From NCBI GenBank assembly GCA_022497155.1, contig MU385758.1, forward strand, positions 248,001 to 312,000: DNA of 64,000 nt, read 5' to 3'. Numbering within the stretch: the first letter of the stretch is position 1; the number at the start of each line of letters is the position of its first letter. A program made the position numbers and the translations under genes. This DNA is from Whalleya microplaca. Lineage: Eukaryota; Ascomycota; Sordariomycetes; Xylariales; Xylariaceae. Below are positions 1-12,500 of this stretch, piece by piece. The notes beneath the pieces were generated by a model, which saw only the letters and a program-made list of their open reading frames with translations, had not been told where the DNA came from and ran no database searches.

Positions 1-1394
1 AGCCCACGAGCGATAAGGCCCTCAATCTTGAACTGCAGACGTCGACTGCAGGGACCAAAGAAGCAGATACCAAAACGGGTGTTTGATTGCGGTACCTACA
101 TGTTTAATGGTAGCCAGCCGGCCTGATCGTTCGCCATGTGTCGAGGTGAGTGGTTTGAGAGTAATTACAATGAATCATGGCCTGCGAAGAAGATACATCA
201 AAATAGTTGTCTGTCAATGATTCACAATGCTTAGGTCGAGAATCCGGCGTGGTTCGACGCAACTAGCTTTAAGGTCCTTGTTCAGCTCCAACTGCTACGT
301 TGTAAGGGAACCGACGGTCCTCTCAAATATCTGAGGTATAATGGAATAAATACTTTTCACATGATTATTACTTGATCCAAACTGAAATCCTAAACCGTCT
401 TGCAGGGTCAGAGGCAGTTCGATCCGTGAAGAGCTCTCAATATTCTACGTTAGTTCGGTGTGGACAGAAACTATATTTGGTGCAATCGCTACAAAATATC
501 GGCATATAAACGAACTTAAGCTACCTTTATATGCGATTGACATTCGGGCAACTTTCATTATGTTTGTCCGTAAGGAAAAACACAGAAGTCTCCTGTCTTA
601 GCACATGATATCCCAGTATACTACGTACCTTTCTTGTACGGCTCCGTTTAGAGTCTCGTTCGCAACTGTCGCGTCTCATCTAACTACTGGTGCTGTTGAC
701 TCGGCGGCTTGCGACCCGGAATACATCGCGCTGATCCGTACCTGCCCATCCTGAAAGCCATGCTTTAATGTCGCAATAGCCGATGCACCGCTCTGCCGGG
801 CCGGCATGCCATCAATAGCTCCATCATCGCGGCAGGCCCCCACAGTCATTTTCATCTAGGCGGACAACAGCTATAAGTCACGAGGTAGTATCGCTCAGCG
901 GTCCGCAAGCTTCTAAGGTTGTCTTGGGGGGTGGTGACTTGCACTGGAGCGTTACATGCTCCGACTCTTAGCGCCGTAGTGCGCTGCGGCTCGCCGGTGA
1001 TTCTTTGTGTGACTAGTAGCCTTCCGAAATGAATACGGATATGCAACCTCCGCTGATCCCTCGCGGTGCTTCACTGTATCCAATCCGTTAGCATTACCAT
1101 AGCGCTATGATCTTTTCGGGAATCTGACCGTTGTTCTTCGGCACGGGGAATCCTTGTCAATTCTCATTGTCACCAATTATTGGAGGAGAATTCAGTCATA
1201 TGCTTGTTATCATGGGTGTCGACCCCGGTATGTCTACCATCGTGTGCTTGAAGGGTTGAAAGGGTGTATTTAGAGGGCTGTTGACACAATTGAGACAACT
1301 ATATGAGGCTTGACAATAACCTCGCACTGATTTCTGGATGATCGTCGTGGGATCAACGCTCAGCTTGTGATAAACGATCCTCTCGACTCCGACA
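1..1394. other. Intergenic region, left edge
   Basis: No defensible complete gene. On the minus strand bases 1 to about 95 read open without a stop and follow a possible splice acceptor, so a 3' exon of a gene leaving the window on the left is possible, but too little is present to identify it. The remaining 1.3 kb has only short, unconvincing frames. The last ~100 bases are the promoter-proximal region of the LPMO gene that starts at 1395. Confidence 0.5.
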
Positions 1395-2481
1395 ATGAAA
1401 TATATTTCTGCAGCTGCCATAGCGGCAAGCGCCAGTATCGCGGTCGCCCATACAATCTTTCTTCAACTTGAGGCCGATAGCGTTACATACCCAGTATCTC
1501 ATGCCATTAGAACGCCGACCTATGACGGCCCTATCAATGATGTGACGTCCAACGACCTTGCCTGCAATGGAGGTCCTAACCCTACTACACCCTCAGGGGA
1601 AATCATCGACATTGAAGCTGGATCTACGGTATGGCCTGACTGACACCATCTGCTAATATACTCATTCATGTCGATGCCTATTTTCTGGAAGCAGTATTAT
1701 ATTCCATCATTACTAGTGTTACATATGGAACCAGTCGCTTACCTTAACTCCCCAGGTCAATGCCATCTGGAGACATACACTGACATCCGGCCCTGACGAT
1801 GTCATGGATGCTAGCCACGTTGGGCCGACATTGGCGTATCTGAAGAAGGTCGACGATGCAACAAGCGACCCCGGATATGGCAGTGGCTGGTTAGTCACAT
1901 CTCTCTATATCATGTTCAACGCTGACCAATTACTTTTACCCAGGTTCAAGATCCAGGAAGATGGCTTCGAAAATGGCGTCTGGGGTACCTCTACAGTGAT
2001 CAATAATGAAGGCATCCATCCAATCCAGATTCCAGATTGCCTACCGGATGGCCAGTACCTCCTCCGCGCAGAGATGATTGCCCTACATGCTGCTAGCTCC
2101 AACCTCGGAGCCCAACTCTATGTATGTATGTGGTGATTGACGAATGAAGCCTTTCAACTAACTGAGAGAACAGATGGAATGTGCACAAATCAATATTTCA
2201 GGAGGTTCCGCAACGAAGTCGCCTACGACGTACAGTATCCCAGGTATCTATAAGGTACGGATATCTCAACTCAAGGGCGGACTTCAATGACTGCCACTTG
2301 AAGATACGTCGGGCTGACTGCTTGGAAAATAGCAAGACGACCCGGGCATCCTCATCAATATCTACTCTATGACTGACACAAGCGAATACGTCATACCTGG
2401 TATGTTTGTATCTTGAATCATGACTGGCGTAGTGCTTACTGGATGTAACTAGGCCCTGATATATTTTCCTGTTCTACTTGA
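1395..2481 (+). CDS. AA9 lytic polysaccharide monooxygenase (former GH61), 6 exons
   Basis: Secreted copper enzyme expected to cleave cellulose or related beta-glucans oxidatively. Exons: 1395-1628, 1756-1889, 1944-2121, 2174-2254, 2333-2399, 2453-2481. All five introns are GT...AG (52-127 bp); the joined frame is 723 bp, encoding 240 aa. Residues 1-18 form a signal peptide ending AVA, so the mature protein starts with His19, the N-terminal half of the copper histidine brace. The second brace histidine is His99 in DASHVGP. The second-sphere His171 (EMIALH) and the axial Q-x-Y motif (Gln180-Leu-Tyr182) are present. Cys57, Cys155, Cys185 and Cys238 can form disulfides. There is no CBM1 or GPI tail: the protein ends GPDIFSCST. 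The length is normal for a single-domain AA9. Every active-site residue I can check is intact, so it looks functional. Substrate and C1/C4 regioselectivity cannot be read from the sequence. Confidence 0.93.
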
Positions 2482-4256
2482 GCTGGAGGAGGAATGCGCA
2501 GGGGTACATACTGCATATAGTGTACCTTGAGCTGAGGAGCCAGCTTATAGAGAGGCCAGCGATGATAGACTACTTATGTAGTAAATTTAGAAAACTACTT
2601 AACCAAATAAACATTCTCATTTTACAACTCCATATGTTGTCTAACGACCCTGAATAGTCTTGATTGTAATCGATTCATCATACCCTAGGGCCGGTCCTAG
2701 GCATAAGTATCTGCCTTCTAAAGTCATACTACCAGAAGAGTCAACTCTAGCTAGTCCATCTATAACCCGTTATATGAGTACTTACAATCATCATGCTGAG
2801 CAATGTACGTGCTAACTTTATTGTCAGGCGTCTCGTTGCCATTTTGGAAGCAGCATCACCAAGGTAATCTGCAATACATACAGAACAGTCAGACATGGTT
2901 TACCACTAGCATAGAGCGATGTTACGTACCACAAAGGCGACGGCAGTCATGTAGAAGAGTGATTGATTCATGGCATTCTGCATGCGTTGCTTCTTTGGGC
3001 GAGGTTTTCCCGTTCCGCTGACGTCGTAGCCGCTGCGCGTCTGATCACTTTTGTTTTGATTTACGGTTCCAGCTCCGGTTCTGGAGATGCCGTGCAAGTC
3101 GTGGTCGTCTCCACTTGTAGTCCCCATTCCGTGAATGGTATGCTGATAATCGATGAAAATTCACCCAATTGTAGGCGATGTATATATAAGAAGATTCTAG
3201 TACTTGATGCAAAGTTGAACATGATTTTCATTTGATGGTGGGAAACTTTTCCATTTGTATACACGCCATTCCTATGTCTGGTCATTTCTCAGTCTGGCAG
3301 CGTCGAATGTCCATAAGAACTCAGAATAATGTTTATATTGTGATATCAATAATCGTTAATGTTCGAGATAGCTCACTTTTGTCTACCAAGGTCGGCAAGA
3401 GAATAGTCATATTCGGACCAGGTAGCTTATTTGACATTTCTTTGTCTACCGATTTAGCTGAACTAAGTGGCTTATTACTACAGATAGTATTCGTGGACTA
3501 AAGGAAGCTGGCATTGTATATTTAATGCACCTAGCAATATTACCCCGGCTCTTGTGTACAGACAGGCATCGGTATCTCTTGACGGTGGATGATGAGGGAT
3601 ATAATTGCTGCCCTTGGTTTCAGAAAATATGTGTTGGGGCCTTCTTACCCAATGAACACTATACGAAGCTCTCTCATGTAATATACAAGTAACGATATTT
3701 CTATGATCTATAGAAAATCTTCGAGCGAATTTATTTTTCGCTGGTTCAGGGGCAGCAAAGGCAGTTTTACGTAGTCAGGGGTCACTGTGGAAGGTGACTC
3801 ATCAAATTAAAATGTAACTAATGGCCATTTTGTTAAACTTTAATCAGAAGAGTGCGTAGATTACTGTCGCAGGAAATCATGGTCAGGATCCCAAAAGTCA
3901 TTGGGGGCGATCGATGTCCTCAGTATTTCGACTTTACTAATCCAACCCATCGTTCAAGTACCATTGCTATTCCTAGCGTAAAGCTTTCATTGAAATGCAG
4001 TATGAATAACACTTATTTTATTTGTCACATTACTTCGCTAGGAGTACAGATGGCCTGGGTACGTGACCTTCAAAATAACATGTTCAATGCAGATGAGACC
4101 GAATATAAAAGATTTCTAGGTATCTATGATTGTTTTTATTCTACATCATATATATCTATTTAAGATGAAAGCGAAAGTGAGATGACAATCTATAACTAAA
4201 GACTCGTTAATCTGCATCATCTATCTAGAATGTTACCTGTTAGACCACTTGACACT
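2482..4256. other. Intergenic region between LPMO and dehydrogenase
   Basis: About 1.8 kb between the convergent 3' ends of the LPMO and the SDR. It holds only short frames (up to about 103 codons at 3852-4163, plus) with no recognisable domain, no plausible intron-joined gene and no repeat. It presumably contains both transcription terminators; none is distinct enough to place. Confidence 0.5.
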
Positions 4257-5318
4257 TTAGATCCACTGCTTATTCCCAAAGTGAGAGACGAAAGACCCTG
4301 CAAACCCACGTTCAATGCTTGCATTGTATATCACAGACAACACATGTTTTACGGATTCCTCCGGCGGGATGGGCCCAGCAAAGTTTGGAGCATACGATGA
4401 AAATTTAGTTGCCAAGCGCACGAATCCCTTGCGCAGCTCTTCCGACGCTGTTGTGAGTGTCAGCATGCTTCCCCATGTCACTTGCTTCCAATGCGAACTT
4501 ACGTTCATTCTTGTCTTTGTCAAGAGTGTCCACTACTCCAGGAGAAATGCTCATGAATAGGATGTTCTCCTTTCGATACTCCGCGCTAAACTTAGCCACT
4601 GCTACGTTCAACGCCGCCTTGCTCATGGCATACGCTCCAGCGACGTCAATGTCGTACTTGGTAATCAAATCTAAGTCTGCCATTCCTGAGGTTATCGCAA
4701 TCACCTTCTTCGCCTTGCCGCGACGGATGAGTGGCACGAAGACATTGATTAAGTGGACATTTCCGATGACATTGGTATCCAAGTGGGCACGCAAGTCATC
4801 CTCAAGACCTTTGTGGTCTTGGGCCCTAGATTTTGGGATTAGTTACTAGTTGCTATATGGACATTATTCCGAAAGGGTTGAATAGATAGAAAGAAGACGG
4901 ACTTACAACTCGCCGAACGTTTGGAAGCCTGAGTAATACGAGATGAAAGCACCATTGGCGATGAGATAGTCGAGACTTCCGCCGGTAAGGGTAGCAGTGT
5001 CTTCAGCTGCTTTCTGAGTAGTGTTAACTAATAGATCGCATCCAGTGTATTATGCAGGTGGACACTCAACCTTCAAAGATTCATAGTTGGCCAGATCACC
5101 ATAAAGAATATGAATATTGGGACGGTTGAGTTCAGCAATGACTCGCTCCTCGACGGCCGTCTTGTTGCGAACCAGCCCAATAATTGTATTAGCTGGATCT
5201 TCCGATAGTTGGCGAAGGAACTCGAACTGGCCCAACGATTAGTTATGATTTACTTTGCACGCCTCTTGGGACTCACTCCAAGTCCTCGCGATGCTCCGGC
5301 AATTACATATGAAGACAT
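4257..5318 (-). CDS. Short-chain dehydrogenase/reductase (SDR), 5 exons
   Basis: Classical SDR, an NAD(P)(H)-dependent oxidoreductase, probably cytosolic. Exons in coding order: 5318-5277, 5226-5071, 5013-4907, 4825-4503, 4447-4257. The four introns (50-81 bp) are all GT...AG; the last has a clear GCTGAC branch site. The joined frame is 819 bp, encoding 272 aa. The cofactor loop is GASRGLG (residues 8-14). Asp58 follows the third strand (GDL). The NAG-type motif appears as Asn86-Gly-Ala. The catalytic set is Asn120, Ser148 (ITSG) and Tyr167-Ala-Met-Ser-Lys171, followed by the usual SPGVVDT turn. The protein ends GNKQWI. The start lies in good context (gccaccATGT). Frames to either side of the last intron look like separate open frames until spliced; there is no frameshift. 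Substrate unknown. It resembles the small fungal SDRs annotated generally as NAD(P)-binding proteins, often near secondary-metabolism genes, but no such cluster is visible here. Confidence 0.92.
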
Positions 5319-7797
5319 GGTGGCTCAACTGGCGTAATGGGTTTTGGGAGCGTTCGTTAGGTCTAGGGATGAGCGTTTGTAGACTGAATGGTTCGAGAAA
5401 GACATAAGTTCTCGGGGAACGGCATGCTTATATATATTTTCAATGTACTAAGCCAGGTACTCATAATGTTCTATATGTTGCGAACCATCTCTGAGAATAT
5501 GGGCTTTAATGACTAAGAAACATGATAGTATCGCTTCGTCCATTCGTCGGCCGAATATTACTATTTAGTCAGAATCAGACCCGTTGGATGACTGAGCGGG
5601 ATCACGGGACCGATATTCAATTGCACAAACTCACGCCATTGACTAGGCACCATAGAAATTAGATCAGCGCATACACAAAAATAAAGTTACAATTCCACGA
5701 AATCATAAAGTTCTCTTAGCTATGGCCAACATAATTATTATGTTGAAATTTGTATTTATAATGTATTGGAGTGTCGCGTTCCCTCAGTACGGGAATAGAA
5801 CATGGTTGGTCTGAACATCTCACCTGATAGGAGTCATATTCCCCATATTTATGTATTAATACTACCTCAAATATCATCAACCCTACACTCCTAATTCCAC
5901 ATGGCAAATTCAAGAGATTATTCTTGACCAGAGTTTCAAGATATTAGGTCATGGCATTGAACGTGAGGCCTCTATAGCGATGTCTCAATCATTATTCACA
6001 GCGCCGAGCTGCCCTGCCTTCAAGATACGACATTAAGCGACCTGAGATCTAATATTTTATATCTGAAAATATTGCTATGTATATTGTAAAGTGGCTCAAT
6101 CACAATGAATTCAAAGTCATAAGGAAGCCCGAATAACCCAACTTCTGAATTTAGGTAAGCTTTGGGGGGTTTATAAAAACACCTAGTAATAAGAGTCTCC
6201 GGAATCAACGCTACATAGCATGAGACATTATACATAGGTCAAAACGGGTAAGCCTTCCCACACTACTCGTTGGAACCATTTGATATCCGATAATCAATAT
6301 AGTAGCCTGTCAGAATATGGCCATACCTTGCAAGATTTATAAGCGGCACTTCGTGTTTCTGACAAATAATACCCCTTGTATTATATGCCCGTTAACCCCA
6401 TGTGTCCCGAGATAGACGATGATCAGCCAGCCCTGAAAGTTATTATGCTCATGTCCTCGGCAGCTTTCTCAATATATATAAGTAAAAGCCCTGATCAATG
6501 GAAGACTATAACCTAGTCAAATGTTCAACATCTACATTCAATCTCAGTCTCTGGTTTTCTTAGCCAGCACATACGGAACTCACACTGTTACTACGACACG
6601 CATTCATTATTACTAGTTCTTGGCGTAAGAACTGGTGCTTTAGGTAATGATTCAATTAGACTATTAATGTGTATAAAAACATGAGAAAGGGAATAGATAC
6701 TGCCTCGGCTATCTGTGAAATGCAACCCCCAATGAGATATTATCTGACGATACAGTCATCTCCAAACCACTTTCAAGAGCTAAAAAAGAAGAAGAAAGAG
6801 GCGGATAGAACTTAGAGAACGATTGAAATTTATTGGAGATCCAAATAGAAAGCATACCATCCTACGTATTCAGTCGAGAGGCATGTTTCTGCATTGGATT
6901 ATAACAATCCTCCCTGTCGCTGGTGGTGACCAAATGCTACTCTGGATTCTGCCGTTTCTTGTGCACTCTTGTGTTTCATATGATAGTTGTCTTTCACCCA
7001 GGAATATTATTGCTACTCGCGAGCCAAGGCGAATTGAACATACGGTTTTTCTTAGCACTGCTCTATATCTAGCAAAGAGTTTCTATTACCTCGAAATTCC
7101 ACGATAGAATGCTGTATCAGTTTGGTATTGATTAGGCTACTCCGTATCCCAACTATAGATGAATTATCTTTACCATCTGCAGACTATCTCATGACAGGTA
7201 CATGTAGGTATCATCATTGCTGGACCAATCAACACGGTAGCGGTTTAGCTACCTGCAATGTGCAGTAGTTTTCTTGGCACGGAGGTGCTACCGAAGCTGA
7301 TTCAAGTGCCAGTGGGGCCAGCTGTAGATAGCTTCAAGGTCCACCAAAAGCGGTGGGCTAGAAACTTCGTCTGGTTTAGGTCCAGTGGAGAAGACTACTG
7401 GAAAGGTTGAAGCGGTCAGCCGCCAAGCAGCCTGCCGGCCCGCTCAGATGCCCTTGGCAGGCCCGGCAAGTTGGAATTCCACGCCACTTCCATTGACTGG
7501 CGGTCATGCATCGCCGCATCGGGCACCATGAGAGCCGAACGTTTGAAGCTTTTCCCCAGACCCTCCATTTTCACGGTTTAACTTTTAATTTATTTTCTAA
7601 ACATTCTCTGCATCATCATCATTATCATCATTGCCTTGCACTCACCAAGACCCAAGATGCAAATCGATAAACTTTAGAGCACCTGATAGAAGACCAACAT
7701 TTCCAATGTTACATCCATTTCTTTTCCCTTAGACTTTTGAGCCTCAACATCTAATAGACCTAATAAGAAAACCCAGCCCACCGCTTATCCCAGCACC
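5319..7797. other. Long intergenic region with probable promoters of flanking genes
   Basis: About 2.5 kb between the divergent SDR and amino acid permease genes, so both promoters should lie here. No gene is supported. A TATA-like run near 6472-6482 is followed by a 31-codon frame from 6522 with a hydrophobic middle, too short to call. The stretch 7380-7560 is more G+C-rich; 7560-7797 is pyrimidine-rich on the plus strand, as is common in fungal 5' leaders. Confidence 0.5.
7611..7632. repeat. Short (CAT)n microsatellite
   Basis: Imperfect run of CAT/TAT triplets in the probable 5' leader of the permease gene, about 170 bases before its start codon. No function can be read from it. Confidence 0.7.
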
Positions 7798-9513
7798 ATG
7801 GCTGACCTTCCACCACCATCAAATCAATCAACACACGATGCTGAAGTGGTATCGGAGCATCTTCCGCCGGGTTATTCGGCAGCCTTCGATGGAGGAGCCA
7901 CGTCTTCCAATCCGGGCTCGCCCGAACATCAATCCTCATTGAAGCTGCAAGGCGGAGACATGCACCGTGACCTCTTTAAGACCGCCACGCGAGCCAAGAT
8001 GCACAGACGGGCAGCAACCTTCCACCATCCCGAAGATCTAGTGCGGGATGATGAACCAGAATTCCTACCTGTCAGCGACCAGCTAGCCCCGGGCGGGTTC
8101 CGAAGGGTCTTCTTACAGCAGAGGGACCAGCGCCGGATCTGGGCTGCGAGAAATCCAATAACTAGGAATTTCGTTGAATTTTTAGACCTTTATGGAAGCT
8201 TTGCTGGTGAAGACCTTGCCGATTCAGATGATGAAGCGGTAACATCTTCCGAAGAAGGTGAGGAGGAAGAGGCCGAACCACCGTCCGAGACCAGACCGCT
8301 CCTCCAACGTCGAAGGAGCTCACGAGCCCCACGCTCTCCCACCGCCACCACAAAGCAGACCTTCTTCACCTTGTTGAAGGCTTTCGTGGGAACCGGAATC
8401 ATGTTTCTGCCCAAAGCTTTCAACAATGGCGGCATTCTATTCTCTTCCCTGACAATGCTAGTTGTCTCGATGGTCACCATGCTAGCGTTTCACCTCCTTC
8501 TAGCGTGCAAGGCCCGTTACGGAGGAGGTTATGGAGAGATAGGCCAAGCAGTAGCGGGCGATCGGATGCGCAGTCTGATCCTGAGCTCTATCACTTTGTC
8601 GCAGCTTGGCTTCGTCTGTGCGGGCATAGTATTCGTCGCAGAGAACATGACATCATTTCTTGAGGCTATCGTTCACGGCACTAGCCCACTATCGTCCTCA
8701 GCCCTCATTCTTATACAGCTCATTGTACTAATACCACTCGCCTTCATTCGAAATATCGCAAAGCTCGGACCTGCAGCTCTTCTTGCGGATTCCTGCATCT
8801 TGCTTGGGGTTGGCTATATCTACTACTACGACATTGCCCACCTTGCGACCGATGGTCTCCACGAAAGTGTCGTTCTCTTCAACCCTAGCAAGTATACATT
8901 GACCATCGGAGCAGCCATTTTCACTTTTGAGGGTATCGGACTCATCCTGCCAATACAGTCTTCCATGTCAAAACCGGAGCGGTTTGAGTGGCTTCTTGGT
9001 ATTGTTATGTTCATCATCACGATCTTATTCACCGCGGTTGGCGCACTTTGTTACGCTACATTCGGCGAAAACACATCCATCGAGATCATCAATAACTATC
9101 CTCAGGACAGCAAATTGGTCAATGCGGTCCAATTCCTGTACTCCCTTGCCGTGCTTGTCGGGACCCCCGTTCAGCTGTTCCCCGCCATACGTATCATCGA
9201 AGGTAAGGTCTTCGGCTCGCATTCGGGAAAGAAGAGTCTCCGCACAAAATGGATCAAGAATGGATTTAGGGCGGCGGTAGTTATCGTGTGTGGCGGAATC
9301 TCAATACTCGGGGCCTCGAACCTTGACAGATTTGTTGCTTTAATCGGGTCGTTCGCTTGTGTTCCGTTGGTCTACATCTACCCAGCGTTTTTACATTATA
9401 AAGGCGTCGCAACTTCACCACTGGCCAAATTCGGCGACCTTGTATTCATGGTGTTCGGCATTCTGGCTATGGTCTACACCACGGTCATTACGATTGTCAA
9501 CAGCTTTCTATAA
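7798..9513 (+). CDS. Amino acid/auxin permease family transporter, AVT3/AVT4-like vacuolar type
   Basis: Membrane transporter of the Aa_trans (AAAP) family, related to yeast vacuolar exporters of neutral amino acids. Intronless, 571 aa. Residues 1 to about 180 form a long hydrophilic N-terminal tail with an acidic patch (DSDDEAVTSSEEGEEEE around 144-160), then RPLLQRRRSSR; such tails and di-leucine/arginine stretches are usual in fungal AVT3/4 homologues. From about residue 185 the membrane domain begins with TFFTLLKAFVGTGIMFLPKAF, the family's conserved first helix, followed by roughly ten more hydrophobic segments to the C terminus. FTFEGIGLILPIQSSM (about 374-389) is the conserved segment seen in AVT3/AVT4 proteins. 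The start codon has a good context (cagcaccATGG). Vacuolar location and substrate are inferred from the family. The gene looks intact, with no sign of RIP despite lying about 6 kb from the transposon block. Confidence 0.92.
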   Translation: MADLPPPSNQSTHDAEVVSEHLPPGYSAAFDGGATSSNPGSPEHQSSLKLQGGDMHRDLFKTATRAKMHRRAATFHHPEDLVRDDEPEFLPVSDQLAPGGFRRVFLQQRDQRRIWAARNPITRNFVEFLDLYGSFAGEDLADSDDEAVTSSEEGEEEEAEPPSETRPLLQRRRSSRAPRSPTATTKQTFFTLLKAFVGTGIMFLPKAFNNGGILFSSLTMLVVSMVTMLAFHLLLACKARYGGGYGEIGQAVAGDRMRSLILSSITLSQLGFVCAGIVFVAENMTSFLEAIVHGTSPLSSSALILIQLIVLIPLAFIRNIAKLGPAALLADSCILLGVGYIYYYDIAHLATDGLHESVVLFNPSKYTLTIGAAIFTFEGIGLILPIQSSMSKPERFEWLLGIVMFIITILFTAVGALCYATFGENTSIEIINNYPQDSKLVNAVQFLYSLAVLVGTPVQLFPAIRIIEGKVFGSHSGKKSLRTKWIKNGFRAAVVIVCGGISILGASNLDRFVALIGSFACVPLVYIYPAFLHYKGVATSPLAKFGDLVFMVFGILAMVYTTVITIVNSFL

Positions 9514-12500
9514 ACCCAGCGATGGTTTTATTAATTTGAGTATCTTTCATAGTAATTACATGGCTAGAACGGGTGAAAGAAATTGGCTTGGGTCACGCAT
9601 TCTCATCACGAATTAGGACTATTAGCGGACTATTAGCAAACACTTGGAGTTATTAATGATTTAACAGAAGTTTAGTATGCTGCCGACACAAGCAATTATT
9701 CTCTTGAACCTGAAGGGTTTCTCTCTTTATTTTCATGGGAACACAATCAGCACTCGGGGACCGTTTCCAACTTATAGGAGCTCCAATCTGTTCCATGAGG
9801 AAAGTTGCATTACTTCTCGTTAGACCGACTTACATTCCACTTCGTGTTTTTCCAATGGTCTCATCACTGTCACTATGGAACCTCTACGATAGGTGCACTG
9901 ACTACTTTCGTGATCGCAGACTGATACATCAGCTCGAACCCGATGCCAGTTTGGTACACGTTAGATTTGCTAACCATCGTCACATCATAATCTCTAAAGC
10001 CTCAGCACATTAAGTCGTGCATCCGCTAACTCTATTGGCGACCAAGGGGGCTATGTCTGATTAGACGGTCAGGCAAGGTAGTATATAGTTCGAATCAACT
10101 GAATCAACGAGACTCCTACTACCTCTTACGATACCCTAGCTGGATTGAATCAAGCAAAGCTATTCATTCATAGGTACACCTACCCCGATACTAGCCCATT
10201 AGGGTTCTGATAGGTTTGGAGCCCTTACTAAGACCTTAGCAGCTCTAGTGCTGCATAAGCTTTTGGGATATAAAACACTCCAAGAGGCTCACAGAGGTCT
10301 GTCTGGGATGTGTAGTAAGGGATCAAGATGTTGATTGGAGGCGGAAAAGAAGTTGTATTAGAGGTGGAGAGTGTGCTCCAGCTAGCTAAGAAAATTACGT
10401 ATTTGACCATTAAGGTCACGTGCCCAGCCCACACATGCTAACTACTTCTAGCTGTTGCGCTAACAGGATATTAACTATCCTAAGTAGCACCTACTTTGCT
10501 AGATTATGTAGACATTGATAATTCATATTCTTAGACGGTTAATATTTAGGATTTATGGTAATAATCTCATCAAATGCTGCTTGTATGAAGTGACTATGGT
10601 TGATGTGTCTAGTGGTGTAGGCAGCTTCTTGATATCTGGCAGAAGGTATCTGTCACAGCGGGAGCTATGTGCAATCATACCATTCCTAAATTAATTGATA
10701 TTCACCTAACAAGGGAACTGGGCCTCAATCAGGCCTTCCAATTCAGATTATCTTTCGTTATTTCGTGGATCTGTCAAGGGTCTGTATCGTTGGGAGACAA
10801 CTGGAGCTAAGTAGAGAGGGTTAAAATCAAGCCTGGTGCCTATGAATATGTTAGCATTTGACTCTTGGGACACATAGCTCCTATATAGATTGCCCAGTAC
10901 CTACCTTACCCTTTTTAGACACAGATCCATCGTGTTCCTAGCGAATCTTTTGCTACACTCCTTCGTTTGAAAGCTGCATTACCGAACCACGGAATGGACC
11001 GCACGCGATGCCTAGGATAGTCTTGTCTAGTTTAAATTATCCTGACAACTATTTGCCATGTCTGCATTGGTGTACCTAACACGTACCATGGCCCTTCCTG
11101 TGTATCTGCTAGCCTGTCTACTATGATGGAGACCTGCGTATATATAAAGGCGGGAGCGATCAGTTGCTGAAACGGTCAGCATCACATCGGCAGTTGCTTA
11201 TGACAAAACATATGATCTTTTAGGATACCTAACTGCAGATAACTGACTTCGCTTCTCTTTCGCATTCATCCTCGTGCAATTGCTGCAACCCTATTCCTTC
11301 CTTGAGATATTGACCTGTTCGATGACCAGGGGAAGTTATAATCCAGACATCGACATAGTATGCATGTCCGTCGCTTAACATGCTAATACAATCCTGTGAA
11401 ACTACCTAACTATGTCTAACACAGCAGAGATGAGCAGATCAGCTGAAGCTGAGGGCGGTGTTCTTATGCCCGGCTAAGGTTAGGGGAACTAGGGTGCCAT
11501 GCTCTGTTCGGTGGAGATCAACTGTGTACCGCCCAGGTGGGTATGATAGAACCATTGAACCGGGTAAAGAAAGACTCAATGCCATGCTACCCCATTGCCT
11601 CGCATCATGATTTAAATGAAGTTGCAGTACGATAAGACTTCCAAAGCCGTTAATTTGATCAACCCTCGAACGGTTGTGCTAAGTTGCATGTCTGTTCTAC
11701 CGTGCCTCATTCTGTTGTTATTCTCAAGAAGCATGTTACAATGATAACGGAAATACCCGTGTTTTCTTGTTTCACGAGAGATTTAAGATCCTGTTCCTTC
11801 ACTCCTAGACAGCTAGATCTAAACTTGGCCTGTGTGTCTGGTCGCATTACTTACCTGACTGTCGGGTCGCTTTTGTGGTAACTTTTTTTCCCGGGGACAC
11901 AGAGATAACTTTAATAATAGACGATATATTGCGTATGGGCAGTTATGTAGCTGATACGCTGCATTCAAGCCCAAGTACAACAAGGCGACATAACTTATTC
12001 CATGTGAAACCTGAGTCGCTTGAGCACCCTGGAAACCGCTAGGTCTCTAGGTAAAGATGAGGTGGTCGCATTCTACTGCCGGCTGATAGATGACACTAGC
12101 ACGACCATTGCACATGAACAGGACCTGCGCTTAAATGTACTGCTGCATCTCCCTAGACATTATGGCGATCACACAAAGAGTAAGTACCACTATTGGACAA
12201 TGCAATGGTCGAATTTATGTCCATACGTAAGGTAATCACTAAGGCTTGTAGACCTTCCCAATGAAGTTTACGTCATGTTGGGCATGTCCCCTTTACAGCA
12301 TCGCGATATTCACCAAGAAGCGACTAGCTTAACCGTGCCTCAGCCTTGCATACCGAGAAAGAGATGCTACTAACACGTACATAAGAACAGTTCGATCCTA
12401 CGCTTGCCACGATTGGAAGATCTACAGATATAGACTGCCTAATTAGGGACATGGGTAATAATCCTGGTGATTAGATGGTATTCTTTAGGATTGGGTTGGT

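Noticed and set aside
1..95. Minus-strand open stretch following a possible splice acceptor, loosely recalling the start of a secreted carbohydrate-active enzyme
   Set aside because: Under 30 codons, cut by the window edge, no diagnostic motif.
4257..4523. Apparent frameshift between two overlapping minus-strand frames in the SDR
   Set aside because: A 55-bp GT...AG intron (4448-4502) with a branch site joins the frames exactly.
6522..6614. 31-codon frame after a TATA-like run, with a hydrophobic centre
   Set aside because: Too short to separate from chance. No cysteine pattern or splice partner to support a small secreted protein.
9735..10013. 92-codon plus-strand frame downstream of the permease
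   Set aside because: No motif, no splice context, composition of non-coding sequence. May be read-through of the 3' untranslated region.
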